A DNA stretch of 64,000 nt from Microbulbifer elongatus (GCF_021165935.1 NZ_CP088953.1:2713501-2777500); one strand, 5' to 3'. Shown: positions 1 to 9,353, counted from the stretch's first letter. Notes: a model not told the origin generated them from the letters alone. Translations and numbers: made by a program.

Positions 1-290
1 CGATCGCGCGCGCGCTGTTGAAAGATTCCCCGCTACTGATTCTGGATGAGGCCACTTCGGCTCTCGACAATACCTCTGAGCGGCATATCCAGGCTGCTCT
101 GACCGAGGTGATGAAGAACCGTACCACATTTGTCATTGCCCATCGGCTCAGTACTATCGAGAATGCCGATTGTATTCTGGTCATGGATCAGGGGCGCATC
201 GTAGAGCAGGGCAGCCACAGTGAGCTGCTTGCCCAAGGCGGGCGCTACGCACTGCTACTGCAGCAGCAGAACATGCAGGGCGCGGGCTGA
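1..290 (+). CDS. msbA: Lipid A export ATP-binding/permease MsbA, C-terminal end (partial)
   Basis: This is the last ~95 residues of an ABC exporter; the 5' end lies outside the window and the frame is open to the left edge. Visible are the Walker B and D-loop ([12 protein letters not shown]) and the switch histidine (VIAHRLST), followed by the usual short C-terminal helix. Subfamily cannot be told from this fragment alone. The call to MsbA, which flips core-lipid A across the inner membrane, rests on the next gene being lpxK, an arrangement known from Escherichia coli. Confidence 0.82.
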   Translation, partial: IARALLKDSPLLILDEATSALDNTSERHIQAALTEVMKNRTTFVIAHRLSTIENADCILVMDQGRIVEQGSHSELLAQGGRYALLLQQQNMQGAG

Positions 291-343
291 ACACCGCCAG
301 GTTATTGAATACACCGTATCAGGGATAGGGGGCACATAGCGCA

Positions 344-1375
344 ATGTCGCTTGAAGACTGGTTGAATAAACGCTGGTACCCGGCCACCGAGGGTGGTGGT
401 GAGTGCGGTACCCAGCTGCCATTGCTGGCACCGCTGGAGGTTGCGTTTCGTCACGGCAGCCGCTGGCGCAAACAGCGCAATAAGCCGGCGCCACTGCCGG
501 TACCGGTCATTGTGGTTGGCAATATCACCGTAGGTGGCGCGGGTAAGACCCCGCTGGTAGCCGAGCTTGGGCGCTGGCTGCTGGACCGCGGTTACCGACC
601 GGGAATTATCAGCCGCGGCTACGGTGGTCGCGCCAAGCAGTACCCCTATGATGTCACCGCGCAATCCCACCCCCTCGAGTCCGGCGACGAGCCTCTGATG
701 CTGCACCTGATGACCGGATTACCGGTAATGGTGTCGCCGAAGCGGGTAGAAGCCGCGCAAGCGCTGATCGCTCAGCACGGGTGCGACGTCATCCTTTCCG
801 ACGACGGACTCCAGCACTACGGCCTGTGGCGCAGTATGGAAATCTGCGTCGTGGACGGGCATCGCGGGCTCGGCAACGGTCACCTGTTGCCCCGCGGACC
901 GCTGCGGGAGTCCGTCGAGCGGTTGGCCAGTGTGGACATGGTGGTGGTCAACGGTGTCGCAGGAGAGCTGGCCAGGTCCCAGTGTGGTGACAACATCGAC
1001 TTCTCCATGCACCTGGAGCCGGCCCGCTGGCATCAATTCAACCTGGATCAGACCTCGACACTCAAGCTGGAGTCCGGCCCGGAAGTCGGCCCCTGCCACG
1101 GGGTCGCGGCCATCGGAAATCCCCAGCGTTTTTTCAACGCCCTGCGTGCAATCGGCTTTACCGTGATGGAGATGCCATTTCCTGATCACCACCAGTTCTG
1201 TGCTCAGGAGCTGCAGCTGGACGGCGTGACCCCGGTCATCATGACCATGAAAGACGCGGTCAAATGTCGCGACTTCTGGCAGACCCACTGGTGGGCAATG
1301 GAAGCACGCGCGCAGCTGCCCGATCTGTTCTATCAACGCATTCACCAACATCTCGAGAGTTTTGAGCCTGCATGA
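344..1375 (+). CDS. lpxK: Tetraacyldisaccharide 4'-kinase LpxK
   Basis: Phosphorylates the 4' position of the tetraacyldisaccharide lipid A precursor at the inner membrane, making lipid IVA. The protein has 343 residues, slightly longer than E. coli LpxK. The P-loop is visible at about residues 59-69 ([12 protein letters not shown]), followed by SRGYGGRAK, the DDGLQHY motif near residue 150 and [12 protein letters not shown], all typical of the family. The C-terminal part carries FPDHHQF and MTMKDAVKC. The ATG at 344 is 53 bases after msbA, and the stop overlaps the kdsB start (ATGA), so msbA-lpxK-kdsB is probably one operon. Confidence 0.96.
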   Translation: MSLEDWLNKRWYPATEGGGECGTQLPLLAPLEVAFRHGSRWRKQRNKPAPLPVPVIVVGNITVGGAGKTPLVAELGRWLLDRGYRPGIISRGYGGRAKQYPYDVTAQSHPLESGDEPLMLHLMTGLPVMVSPKRVEAAQALIAQHGCDVILSDDGLQHYGLWRSMEICVVDGHRGLGNGHLLPRGPLRESVERLASVDMVVVNGVAGELARSQCGDNIDFSMHLEPARWHQFNLDQTSTLKLESGPEVGPCHGVAAIGNPQRFFNALRAIGFTVMEMPFPDHHQFCAQELQLDGVTPVIMTMKDAVKCRDFWQTHWWAMEARAQLPDLFYQRIHQHLESFEPA

Positions 1376-2145
1376 GTACCTCCGGCGAACTGAGCTTTGA
1401 TGTCATCATTCCCGCCCGTTACGCCTCCAGCAGGCTACCGGGAAAGCCACTGGCAGAGATTGCCGGTAAAACCATGGTACAGCGGGTGTACGAGCGCGCC
1501 AGCGAGAGCGCCGCAGAACGGATAATCGTTGCCACGGATGACGAACGTGTGGCCGATGCGGTGGCGGCTTTTGGTGGCCAGGTGTGTATGACCCGCGGCG
1601 ATCACGCCTCTGGTACCGACCGTCTGCAGGAGGTCGCGGCCAAACTCGGCCTTGCGGAGGAGCGTATTCTGGTAAATGTTCAGGGGGATGAGCCGTTGAT
1701 CCCGCCAGCGGTGATCAACCAGGTGGCCGCCAATCTGGCTCAGAATACCGCTGCTGGTGTTGCCACCCTTGCGGAACCCATTGAATCCGTGGACGATTTC
1801 CTGAACCCCAATATCGTCAAGCTGGTATGTGAGGAAAATGGCCTGGCGCGTTACTTTTCCCGCGCCCCCATACCCTGGCCGCGGGATGCTTTTGCCCGCG
1901 ACCGAACTGTTCTGCCGGCCGGGGTGCACCCGCGCCGTCATATTGGCATCTATGCTTACCGGGCAGCCCTGTTAAATCTTTTTGTGGGCTGGCCAATGGC
2001 GCCACTGGAGCAGATTGAAGCGCTGGAACAATTGCGCTTCCTGTTCAACGGCCATGCCATTCACGTGGCAGATGCCTGTGAGGCAGTGCCCGGTGGCGTG
2101 GATACGGAGCAGGATCTGGCGCGGATGCGCAGTCTGTTCCATTGA
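1372..2145 (+). CDS. kdsB: 3-deoxy-manno-octulosonate cytidylyltransferase KdsB
   Basis: Activates Kdo as CMP-Kdo for attachment to lipid A, in the cytoplasm. The protein has 257 residues, near the family norm. The N-terminal nucleotide-binding signature [16 protein letters not shown] is at residues ~10-25. Further family motifs are [23 protein letters not shown] and the Kdo-binding region with RHIGIYAYR. Its ATG overlaps the lpxK stop by four bases, so the two are translationally coupled. The small Trm112-like gene that often sits between lpxK and kdsB is absent here. Confidence 0.96.
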   Translation: MSTSGELSFDVIIPARYASSRLPGKPLAEIAGKTMVQRVYERASESAAERIIVATDDERVADAVAAFGGQVCMTRGDHASGTDRLQEVAAKLGLAEERILVNVQGDEPLIPPAVINQVAANLAQNTAAGVATLAEPIESVDDFLNPNIVKLVCEENGLARYFSRAPIPWPRDAFARDRTVLPAGVHPRRHIGIYAYRAALLNLFVGWPMAPLEQIEALEQLRFLFNGHAIHVADACEAVPGGVDTEQDLARMRSLFH

Positions 2146-2236
2146 GGGCCGGATGGGCCAGTCGACCTTGCGGTAGGCCGGGCAGGCGCGGGCGTCACCG
2201 CTCTGCCGGCAGGCTCAACACATTTTCTGGTAGCGC

Positions 2237-3253
2237 ATGATTCAGTCTGATATCGACCTGCAACCTTTCAATACCATGACCATAGCGGCGCAGGCGCGCC
2301 ACTTTTGCTCGGTGACTTCCCTTGAGCAACTGCGCGAGGCCCTCGAATTTGCCCGCAGCAGACAGCTCCCCATCCTCCCTCTGGGCGGTGGCAGCAACAT
2401 CGTGTTGACCGCTGATTTTCCTGGCCTGGCTCTGCACCTTGGTATGCGCGGGGTGGAGGTCGACGAGGCCGAGGACGGTGTACGCATTCGCGCTCAGGCC
2501 GGAGAAAACTGGCACCAGCTGGTGATGCGCACCGTAGACGCCGGTTTTGGCGGGCTGGAAAACCTGGCGCTTATTCCCGGAAACATCGGCGCGGCGCCCA
2601 TTCAGAACATTGGTGCGTACGGGGTCGAGCTCAAAGATCATTTCGAGCAGCTCACCGCCATGGAAGTCACCACCGGTGAACTGGTGACCTTTACTGCCAG
2701 CGAGTGCGCCTTTGGCTATCGGGACAGTCTGTTCAAGGGCAAGGCCAAGGATCGCTACCTGATTTGTGAGGTCGTGCTCAGGCTGCGTCGTGACTGGCAG
2801 CCGCGTATTGACTATCCCGCGCTGCAGCAGCATTTCCAGGCGCACAATACCGCACTGGATACCCTCACCCCGTCCCAGGTAGCCGCAGCGGTCATCGATA
2901 TTCGCAACAGCAAATTGCCAAACCCCATTGAAATCCCGAATACCGGCAGTTTCTTCAAAAATCCGGTGGTTTCCGAGGCGCAATATACCGCGATCAAACA
3001 GCGCCACCCGAACGTCGTGGCTTATGCCGCGGGGGATGGTTGGAAACTGGCAGCGGGCTGGCTGATCGATCAGGCCGGCTGGCGAGGTTTTCGGCGCGAT
3101 GGTGTCGGTGTGCACGACCGGCAGGCCCTGGTGCTGGTCAACCCGGGGCACCGGGCAGGGCAGCAGGTGGTTGATCTGGCCCGGGATATCGCAGCAGATA
3201 TTCAGCTGAAGTTTGGGGTGACTCTGGAGCCGGAGCCGCGCTTCTACCCGTAG
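2237..3253 (+). CDS. murB: UDP-N-acetylenolpyruvoylglucosamine reductase MurB
   Basis: NADPH- and FAD-dependent reduction of UDP-GlcNAc-enolpyruvate to UDP-MurNAc, the second committed step of peptidoglycan synthesis. The 338 residues match the E. coli-type (type I) enzyme length. The FAD-binding segment contains LPLGGGSNIVLTADF and IPGNIGAAPIQNIGAYG; the catalytic serine region is NTGSFFKNPV, and the C-terminal LEPEPRFY carries the conserved glutamate. It lies 91 bases after kdsB on the same strand. A phosphatase gene that separates kdsB and murB in some relatives is missing. Confidence 0.96.
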   Translation: MIQSDIDLQPFNTMTIAAQARHFCSVTSLEQLREALEFARSRQLPILPLGGGSNIVLTADFPGLALHLGMRGVEVDEAEDGVRIRAQAGENWHQLVMRTVDAGFGGLENLALIPGNIGAAPIQNIGAYGVELKDHFEQLTAMEVTTGELVTFTASECAFGYRDSLFKGKAKDRYLICEVVLRLRRDWQPRIDYPALQQHFQAHNTALDTLTPSQVAAAVIDIRNSKLPNPIEIPNTGSFFKNPVVSEAQYTAIKQRHPNVVAYAAGDGWKLAAGWLIDQAGWRGFRRDGVGVHDRQALVLVNPGHRAGQQVVDLARDIAADIQLKFGVTLEPEPRFYP

Positions 3254-3542
3254 CGACGGGGGTGTGAAATGGGGTTTCAGAGTGGGATATACCAGCCGTC
3301 AGGGGGTGCGGGAAATTTCCTGCCGTTTTTTTGCCTTAATGCAGCAGATTGCGTCGCGTTAACTTGCGTACCACTTGCTTTGCAATGAGACACTAGTCTG
3401 GTATGTTTTCCGAGGGCTCTGTGGATGGATCTTTGCGGGATGTAACCCGCTGAGCAATAACAAAAAATTCGGTTTTGTGCTAGCTGATTTCAGTAGGAAG
3501 ATTTTGCGCAAAATCGGCTGAAAATCCGTGGTTGGGGCTAAT

Positions 3543-4187
3543 TTGATAAAAGTCTTAGTGGTAGACGATCACGACTTGGTGCGCATGGGTATTTCCCGCA
3601 TGCTCGGCGACGTTGACGACATTCAGGTCGTCGGCGAAGCCAAAAGTGGTGAAGACGCACTGGCATTTGTCCGCGAGACGGAAGTGGACGTCATTTTGAT
3701 GGACGTACGAATGCCCGGTATGGGGGGGTTGGAGGCAACCCGTAAGTTGATTCCGCGCTTCCCCAAGGCGAAGGTCATTGCCGTCAGCGCACTGGACGAC
3801 GACCTCTTTCCCAGCCGGCTGATTCAGGCGGGGGCATCCGGTTATGTCACCAAGGGTGCAGACCTGGAAGAGATGGTGCGGGCAATTCGCTCGGTGGTTG
3901 CAGGCGAGACCTATATCAGCTCGTCGATGGCGACCAAACTGGCGCTGCGCAGTGTCAGCGGTGGCTCTTCGCCCTTCGAAGATCTCTCGGAGCGGGAGTT
4001 GCAGACGGCGGTCATGATCGTGAATGGCAACAAGGTGGCAGAAATTGCCGAAACCCTTGCGGTCAGCCCGAAAACCGTCAACACCTATCGATACCGGATA
4101 TTTGAAAAGCTCGGCCTGCACTCGGATGTCGAGCTGACTCTGCTGGCGGTGAAGCACAATGTGCTGGACCCGGAGGAGGCGGTGTAG
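3543..4187 (+). CDS. gacA: GacA/UvrY-type two-component response regulator
   Basis: NarL/FixJ-type regulator: receiver domain ~1-120 and LuxR-type HTH ~145-205. The acidic pair is at residues 8-9 (VVDDHDLVR), the phospho-acceptor is D54 (ILMDVRMPG), and the HTH reads VAEIAETLAVSPKTVNTYRY. In GacS/GacA or BarA/UvrY systems the regulator switches on small RNAs that titrate CsrA/RsmA. I chose the TTG at 3543 because it gives the family start MIKVLVVDDHDL and has a GGGG Shine-Dalgarno five bases upstream; a GTG at 3528 would add five residues. The position directly before uvrC is the classical gammaproteobacterial arrangement. The cognate sensor is not clearly in this window. Confidence 0.92.
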   Translation: MIKVLVVDDHDLVRMGISRMLGDVDDIQVVGEAKSGEDALAFVRETEVDVILMDVRMPGMGGLEATRKLIPRFPKAKVIAVSALDDDLFPSRLIQAGASGYVTKGADLEEMVRAIRSVVAGETYISSSMATKLALRSVSGGSSPFEDLSERELQTAVMIVNGNKVAEIAETLAVSPKTVNTYRYRIFEKLGLHSDVELTLLAVKHNVLDPEEAV

Positions 4188-4275
4188 TGACAGCGGGCTG
4201 CAGAGACTCCGTAGAGACGTGGTAGAGATGCAGTTGTTTCTGCCCGGGTATCATCCACCCAATACGATTTATTGA

Positions 4276-4302
4276 GAACAGGGGCCTTTCCGGCCCCTGT
4301 TC
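4276..4302 (+). terminator. Strong hairpin between gacA and uvrC
   Basis: An 11-bp perfect stem, GAACAGGGGCC (4276-4286) with GGCCCCTGTTC (4292-4302), and a 5-base loop. It lies between the gacA stop and the uvrC start. Only a weak T stretch follows, so it may attenuate or protect the transcript rather than terminate it fully. Confidence 0.5.
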
Positions 4303-4326
4303 TGTTTCGGTAGCAGTATTTTTTGC

Positions 4327-6141
4327 ATGTTCGACAGTAAGCGCTTTTTATCGACCGTGACCCGTAAACCTGGTGTTTATCAAATGTTTGATAGCCAGGG
4401 GAAGGTGCTGTACGTGGGCAAGGCGAAGAATCTGCGAAACCGTCTCGGCAGCTATTTCCGCGCGACCGGGTTGACGGCAAAGACCATGGCTCTGGTGGAA
4501 AAGATCTCGGATATCGAGGTCACTGTCACCCGCAGTGAAACCGAGGCGCTGGTACTCGAGCAGAGCCTGATTAAATCCCAGCGGCCGCCCTACAACGTCA
4601 TGCTCAAGGACGATAAGGGCTACCCGTATATCTTTCTGTCGAGCAAAGATACGTTTCCGCGTATCGCATTTCACCGGGGCTCCAAACGGAAAAAGGGGGA
4701 CTATTTCGGCCCTTTCCCCAATGCCTCATCGGTGCGTGATAGCCTCAACTTTCTGCAGAAAACCTTTCGACTTCGATCCTGCGAAGACAGCGTCTTCGCC
4801 AACCGCTCCCGCCCGTGTCTCCAGTACCAGATCGAGCGCTGTACTGCGCCCTGTGTCGACTATATTTCTCCGGAGGATTACCGCGCGGATGTGCGCCACG
4901 CGCAGATGTTTCTGGCGGGGAAAAGCGACACCATCATTCGCGAACTTGCGGAGTCCATGGAGCAGGCTTCCGTTGCGCTGGAATTTGAAAAGGCGGCGCG
5001 CCTGCGCGATCAGATTGTCGCCCTGCGCCGCCTGCAATCCGACCAGATTGCGGAAAGTGCCGGTGGCGACGTGGATGTCCTCGGTGCGGCCACCTCTGGC
5101 GGACTGTGTTGTGTGCATGTGCTGTTTATCCGCCAGGGCCGGATCCTTGGCAGCCGTAGCTATTACCCAAGCGAAAAGCTGGGGCTGGCATCCTCGGAAC
5201 TGCTCTCCGCGTTTATTCCGCAGTTCTACCTCGGCGCCAACCGGGAGATCCCCCGCCAGATCCTGATGTCGGAGCTGCTGGACGACGGCGAAGCGCTGCA
5301 GCAGGCACTCTCTCAGCAATCCGGTAAAGATGTACATCTGGTGCATAGATTGCGTGGCAATCGGGCATCCTGGGTGGAAATGGCTCAGCAGGCCGCCAGT
5401 CAAAACCTGCAAAGTCGCACCGCGTCACAGCAGAAGTTACTGGACCGGTTCGAGAATCTGCAGGACGTCCTGCGCCTGGGGGAAATGCCCGAGCGGCTCG
5501 AGTGTTTTGACATCAGCCACTCCAGCGGTGAGGCCACGGTAGCGTCCTGCGTGGTGTTCGATACCGGTGGTCCGGTGAAATCCGACTACCGGCGCTTTAA
5601 TATTGAAGGCATTACTGCCGGTGACGATTACGCGGCGATGGGGCAGGCACTGCAGCGGCGGTATGCCCGCTTGTCGAAAGGGGAGGGCCGGTTTCCGAAT
5701 ATCCTGCTGATCGACGGCGGCAAGGGACAGGTGCGGCAGGCGGTAGATACCCTCAATGAGCTGGGTGTCACCGGCGTGCAGATCATTGGTGTTGCCAAGG
5801 GAACCACCCGCAAGGCGGGGTTTGAGACCCTGCATGTGGTTTCGCAGAATCGGGAGTTGGTGCTGGAGTCGGATTCGCCAGCCCTGCATCTGATTCAGCA
5901 GGTACGAGATGAGGCCCACCGGTTTGCCATCACCGGGCACCGCCAGCGGCGCGACAAAAAGCGTCGGGAGTCTCCGCTGGAGGGAATCCCCGGTGTGGGG
6001 CCCGCACGGCGGCGGGCACTGCTGCATCATTTCGGTGGGCTTCAGGAAGTGATGCGGGCATCGGTCAATCAGCTCGCCAGTGTGGAGGGGGTCAGCCGCA
6101 AGCTGGCCCAGGAAATTTACTCTGCTCTGCACAATGAGTAG
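4327..6141 (+). CDS. uvrC: Excinuclease ABC subunit C, UvrC
   Basis: Makes both incisions around a lesion in nucleotide excision repair together with UvrB. Its 604 residues match the family. A GIY-YIG nuclease domain lies at ~14-95 (KPGVYQMFD, LYVGKAKNLRNRLGSYF), the Cys motif region at ~150-180 (RPCLQYQIERCTAPCVDYI), and the UVR/UvrB-binding motif near 200-235. The C-terminal RNase H-like nuclease contains ECFDISHSSGE and LLIDGGKGQ, and two helix-hairpin-helix motifs end the protein (LEGIPGVGPARRRALLHHFG). The ATG at 4327 is 139 bases after gacA, and pgsA follows on the same strand. Confidence 0.97.
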   Translation: MFDSKRFLSTVTRKPGVYQMFDSQGKVLYVGKAKNLRNRLGSYFRATGLTAKTMALVEKISDIEVTVTRSETEALVLEQSLIKSQRPPYNVMLKDDKGYPYIFLSSKDTFPRIAFHRGSKRKKGDYFGPFPNASSVRDSLNFLQKTFRLRSCEDSVFANRSRPCLQYQIERCTAPCVDYISPEDYRADVRHAQMFLAGKSDTIIRELAESMEQASVALEFEKAARLRDQIVALRRLQSDQIAESAGGDVDVLGAATSGGLCCVHVLFIRQGRILGSRSYYPSEKLGLASSELLSAFIPQFYLGANREIPRQILMSELLDDGEALQQALSQQSGKDVHLVHRLRGNRASWVEMAQQAASQNLQSRTASQQKLLDRFENLQDVLRLGEMPERLECFDISHSSGEATVASCVVFDTGGPVKSDYRRFNIEGITAGDDYAAMGQALQRRYARLSKGEGRFPNILLIDGGKGQVRQAVDTLNELGVTGVQIIGVAKGTTRKAGFETLHVVSQNRELVLESDSPALHLIQQVRDEAHRFAITGHRQRRDKKRRESPLEGIPGVGPARRRALLHHFGGLQEVMRASVNQLASVEGVSRKLAQEIYSALHNE

Positions 6142-6236
6142 TGTAAAGCGCGCCCTTTGGCGTTTATTTTTCGGGTGCGGATTGCTAAGTTACGCATTGC
6201 CGACGAAGTCTGTTCAGCGAATGTAAAAGGATCAGC

Positions 6237-6803
6237 ATGACCCTCGCCAATCAATTGACTCTGCTGCGCGTAGCGCTGATTCCGGTATTTGTGCTGGTTT
6301 TCTATCTCCCCTATAAGTGGAGCTACATCGCGTCCGCTCTGATCTTTTCTATCGCCGCCGCCACTGACTGGCTGGATGGCTATATTGCCCGCAAAATGAA
6401 CCAGAGCACGCCATTTGGCGCCTTTCTGGATCCGGTTGCCGACAAGTTGATGGTCGCCACTGCGCTGGTTCTGCTGGTGGACCTGCACGATCACCGCCTG
6501 TTTACCATTGCTGCGGCCGTGATAATCGGCCGCGAGATCGCTGTTTCCGCGCTGCGTGAGTGGATGGCGGAGCTTGGGCTGCGCAGTAGTGTGGCGGTGA
6601 ACTATATCGGCAAGATCAAGACCACCGCGCAAATGGCCGCGATTATTGTTCTGCTGGCGTTTGATGTACAGGAATTTCCGGTAATGGAAACCATTGGCTA
6701 TATCCTGCTCTACGTCGCTGCGGCACTCACGCTGTGGACGATGGTGGTGTACTTGCGCGCTGCCTGGCCCGCATTGAGCGGCGACGAAACGTCCAAATCC
6801 TGA
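6237..6803 (+). CDS. pgsA: CDP-diacylglycerol-glycerol-3-phosphate 3-phosphatidyltransferase PgsA
   Basis: Makes phosphatidylglycerol phosphate, the precursor of phosphatidylglycerol and cardiolipin, in the inner membrane. The 188-residue, multi-helix protein carries the full CDP-alcohol phosphotransferase signature: D44-x2-D47-G48-x2-A51-R52-x8-G61-x3-D65-x3-D69 ([11 protein letters not shown] ... GAFLDPVAD). The order gacA-uvrC-pgsA followed by Cys and Leu tRNA genes resembles the E. coli uvrY-uvrC-pgsA-glyW-cysT-leuZ region, but here two genes separate pgsA from the tRNAs and the tRNAs are on the other strand. Confidence 0.96.
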   Translation: MTLANQLTLLRVALIPVFVLVFYLPYKWSYIASALIFSIAAATDWLDGYIARKMNQSTPFGAFLDPVADKLMVATALVLLVDLHDHRLFTIAAAVIIGREIAVSALREWMAELGLRSSVAVNYIGKIKTTAQMAAIIVLLAFDVQEFPVMETIGYILLYVAAALTLWTMVVYLRAAWPALSGDETSKS

Positions 6804-6941
6804 ACCGTTAAATACTCGCCCGGCGATGGCCGGGTCGAGGCTGTCACAAATTTCACTTTTCAATATTGGTGCTAATTTTCGCGCCAAACAATCTCGGGTA
6901 CGATAGTTCCATTCAAGCTTTTATGCGCCAATGGAGTTGTC

Positions 6942-7532
6942 GTGCCGCGTTCTCAAGCTTTTGCTTCCTTCCGATACCTGCTTGTCTGTTTTCTGCTGAT
7001 ACCCTGCGTCTTGTGTGCAAGTGCCATGGGTGCTTCCGGTGAGAATCACTACCGTCGCGCCGAGTGGTTACCCCGGTGGTCTGATACCGATCGGGACTGT
7101 CAGGATACCCGCCATGAATTGTTGATTCGCTTCTCTCTGGCCCCCGTCACCTATAGCGATGAACGTCAGTGCAAGGTGGCCAGTGGCCTTTGGATGGATC
7201 CGTATACCGGGAATTTTTTCGAGCTGGCGTCAGATCTGGATGTGGAGCACATTGTGCCGCTCAAATGGGCGCATGAGCGCGGTGGTGCCCTTTGGTCCCG
7301 TGACAAGAAGCGGGCGTTTGCGGAGGACCCGGATAACCTGTGGCTGGTGGACGATGGGCGCAATCAAAGCAAGGGCCACCGCGGGCCAGACCAGTGGATG
7401 CCTCCCTACGGCCCCGTCAGGCAGTATTACCTGCGTCGATTTATGGCTGTTGCAGAAAAATACGGACTCCAGGCCAGTCCGGAAGAGTCCCGGCTGTTTC
7501 TCGCAATGCTGGAAAGCCCCCACCGGGGCTAG
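6942..7532 (+). CDS. Secreted HNH-type (DUF1524-like) nuclease
   Basis: A 196-residue protein with a hydrophobic N-terminus (YLLVCFLLIPCVLCASA) that looks like a signal peptide. The core carries DVEHIVPLKWAHERGG followed by NLWLVDDGRNQSKGHRGP and PDQWMPP, the His-Asn-His layout of DUF1524/HNH endonucleases, many of which are extracellular. Start codon is GTG at 6942; no better ATG is available. It overlaps the convergent hydrolase gene by four bases. It sits between pgsA and the tRNA cluster, where close relatives of E. coli have nothing, so it is probably a later arrival. A nutritional role in digesting extracellular DNA is inference. Confidence 0.82.
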   Translation: MPRSQAFASFRYLLVCFLLIPCVLCASAMGASGENHYRRAEWLPRWSDTDRDCQDTRHELLIRFSLAPVTYSDERQCKVASGLWMDPYTGNFFELASDLDVEHIVPLKWAHERGGALWSRDKKRAFAEDPDNLWLVDDGRNQSKGHRGPDQWMPPYGPVRQYYLRRFMAVAEKYGLQASPEESRLFLAMLESPHRG

Positions 7533-8920
7533 TGCGGTAGCAGCTGCAGGATCTCGCCAAAACGGTCTTCGATCGGGTAGGGGGAGGCTGACCAGCCGAG
7601 CCTGACCACAACCGCATTGTGGGAGGGCGCCACCATCAGTTTCTGTTCCCGGTTCCCCAGCATATAGAAGCTGTCTGCGGGTAATTGCGGATACAGCTGC
7701 GGTAACTGGTTGGTGCGGTTGTTCAGCCACAGCTGGTAGGCGTAGCGCGGGTCGTTGTCGCTCTGGTTGGGGGTAAGGGCGCGAGTGAGCCAGGTCGGAT
7801 CCAGAAATGGCTGTGGATTGTGGCCCACACCGTATCCCCCTAGCAGGGTGGCACCGATTCGGCCCCATTCCCGCGCGCTCGCATACCCGTAAGAGCTTCC
7901 GATAAATACGCCATCGCCATCGAGTTCCAGTATCGTACTGGTAAGGCCGAGTGGCGCGGCAAAAGCAGTTTCCCAGAATGCCAGTGTTGCCTCGGTCCCG
8001 CCGAGGGTTTGGTGCATCCACCGCGCCACCAGGTTGGTGCTTCCTGAGGCGTAGGAAAAGTGGCGTCCCGGCGAATGGGCCAGCGGCCGTTGCAGGGCAT
8101 AGCGAGAGGCGGGCAGGGGACCAAACAGCATACGGGTGGCGTCTGTTCCCGGGCGGTAGGTCTCGTCGAAGGCGAGACCGTCACACATCTGTAACAACCG
8201 GTGGAGGGTTATCTCGCAGCGACGATCGTTCTGCCACTCGGGGAAAAGATCTCCCCTGGCAGCATCCGCGAGACCCAGGGTCTCCAGGCGTCCAAACAGT
8301 ATCGCCAGCAGGCTCTTGCTCATAGACCAGCCAAGTAGTGGTGTTTGGTGTGTAATACCTGCACCGTAGGCTTCTGCCAGAATTTCGCCTTCCTGAATTA
8401 CCAGCAGTGCGCGGGTGTCCAGCCCGGATTCGTGATCGTGTCGCAGCTGGCTTTCCACAAGCTCCTGCAGGGCAGGGGGGCGGGTGTTTTTTTTGCGCTG
8501 GTCTACCCCTTTGCTTACGCCGGAAAGGGGGTTGTCGGCGAGTGGGTGGCGAGGGAGGGGCTGGGGCTTTTGCGCATCGATCAGCGTGCAGCCATAGCGC
8601 GGATAGAAGTGTGCTTTCACACTGACAATATTGCCAATGGTTGCTCGGGTAACTCCCTGTCGCTGCTCGATGGATACCAGCGAGAACAGGGGGGAGTAGT
8701 TGCTGAGATCACTGCGAATGCGCTGTGGGGTAAACCCTGAGATATGGTGGGCAGAGCACGCCAGTCTGGCGCTCATACCTAGTAGCGTCTGAACAGCATC
8801 CCCGGGTAAGCGAAAAAATTTCGCAACTTGCGCGCTCCGGCGTTTCAGGCCGATAACCAGGACGGCGCCCACTGTGAACACGAGCACCCAGGACAATAGG
8901 AAAATCATTGGCTTCCGCAT
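7529..8920 (-). CDS. Serine hydrolase of the beta-lactamase/esterase family, membrane-anchored
   Basis: The penicillin-binding-protein-like fold is indicated by the SxxK nucleophile motif SMSK (about residues 199-202), a YAS motif (HFSYASGSTN) and downstream GYGVGHNPQ and YAYQLWLNN segments. An N-terminal hydrophobic helix (FLLSWVLVFTVGAVLVIGL) anchors it or acts as a signal. The substrate cannot be predicted: class C beta-lactamases, D-aminopeptidases and esterases share this fold. I take the ATG at 8920 (463 residues); an in-frame TTG at 8971 would add 17 residues and neither has a good Shine-Dalgarno. Convergent with the nuclease gene and last before the tRNA-Leu gene. Confidence 0.82.
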   Translation of the reverse strand: MRKPMIFLLSWVLVFTVGAVLVIGLKRRSAQVAKFFRLPGDAVQTLLGMSARLACSAHHISGFTPQRIRSDLSNYSPLFSLVSIEQRQGVTRATIGNIVSVKAHFYPRYGCTLIDAQKPQPLPRHPLADNPLSGVSKGVDQRKKNTRPPALQELVESQLRHDHESGLDTRALLVIQEGEILAEAYGAGITHQTPLLGWSMSKSLLAILFGRLETLGLADAARGDLFPEWQNDRRCEITLHRLLQMCDGLAFDETYRPGTDATRMLFGPLPASRYALQRPLAHSPGRHFSYASGSTNLVARWMHQTLGGTEATLAFWETAFAAPLGLTSTILELDGDGVFIGSSYGYASAREWGRIGATLLGGYGVGHNPQPFLDPTWLTRALTPNQSDNDPRYAYQLWLNNRTNQLPQLYPQLPADSFYMLGNREQKLMVAPSHNAVVVRLGWSASPYPIEDRFGEILQLLPH

Positions 8921-9008
8921 GGCATGCCTGGCCAGCGCTCGCAGCGGTGGTGCACCAGGATGCGTTGACAAGAGGGTTTGTCAGTGAAGCTTAGGGGAAA
9001 ACGGAAGG

Positions 9009-9095
9009 TGGTGCCCAGAGCCGGACTTGAACCGGCACGTCCCAAAGGACGGGAGATTTTAAGTCTCCTGTGTCTACCAATTCCACCATCCGGGC
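9009..9095 (-). tRNA. tRNA-Leu (TAA)
   Basis: An 87-nt class II tRNA read on the minus strand. Acceptor arms GCCCGGA/TCTGGGC pair, the anticodon loop CTTAAAA gives TAA, a long variable arm is present, the T-loop is GGTTCAAGTCC, and CCA is encoded. Corresponds to leuZ beside pgsA in E. coli. Confidence 0.97.
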
Positions 9096-9168
9096 AGATA
9101 GGGCGATCGACAGGCGTGGAGAAAGGCTGTCGATTGGACCAGCCTGATTACTCAGGGCTGGAAGAAAA

Positions 9169-9242
9169 TGGAGGCTAGGGTCGGAATCGAACCGGCGTAC
9201 ACGGAGTTGCAGTCCGCTGCATAACCACTCTGCCACCTAGCC
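9169..9242 (-). tRNA. tRNA-Cys (GCA)
   Basis: A 74-nt tRNA on the minus strand with acceptor GGCTAGG/CCTAGCC, anticodon loop CTGCAAC (GCA), T-loop GGTTCGATTCC and encoded CCA. It lies 73 bases upstream of tRNA-Leu in the transcript and behind the promoter at 9450-9477. Confidence 0.97.
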
Positions 9243-9276
9243 ATATTGACTCTGTAGAGGATTCGCTCGCCGGTTC

Positions 9277-9353
9277 GAGTCGTACCGGCCCTCTTTATTC
9301 GCTGCAGGCGCTCGGAGTTGCCATCCACTGAATGACCACTCTGCCACCTAGCC
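9277..9353 (-). pseudogene. Decayed second tRNA-Cys copy
   Basis: The 5' half (9353 down to about 9312) repeats tRNA-Cys almost exactly: the same GGCTAGG acceptor, the same D-arm (TGGCAGAGTGG) and a damaged anticodon stem-loop (GTGGATGGCAACTCC). After that about 20 unrelated bases intervene, then a degraded T-arm (GCCGGTACGACTC, 9289-9277). No matching 3' acceptor strand is present, so it cannot fold as a working tRNA. It lies between the promoter and the intact tRNA-Cys, as expected for a tandem duplicate that lost function. Confidence 0.75.

Noticed and set aside
6819..6834. CCCGGC/GCCGGG hairpin after pgsA as a terminator
   Set aside because: No T tract follows, and the stem is only six pairs.
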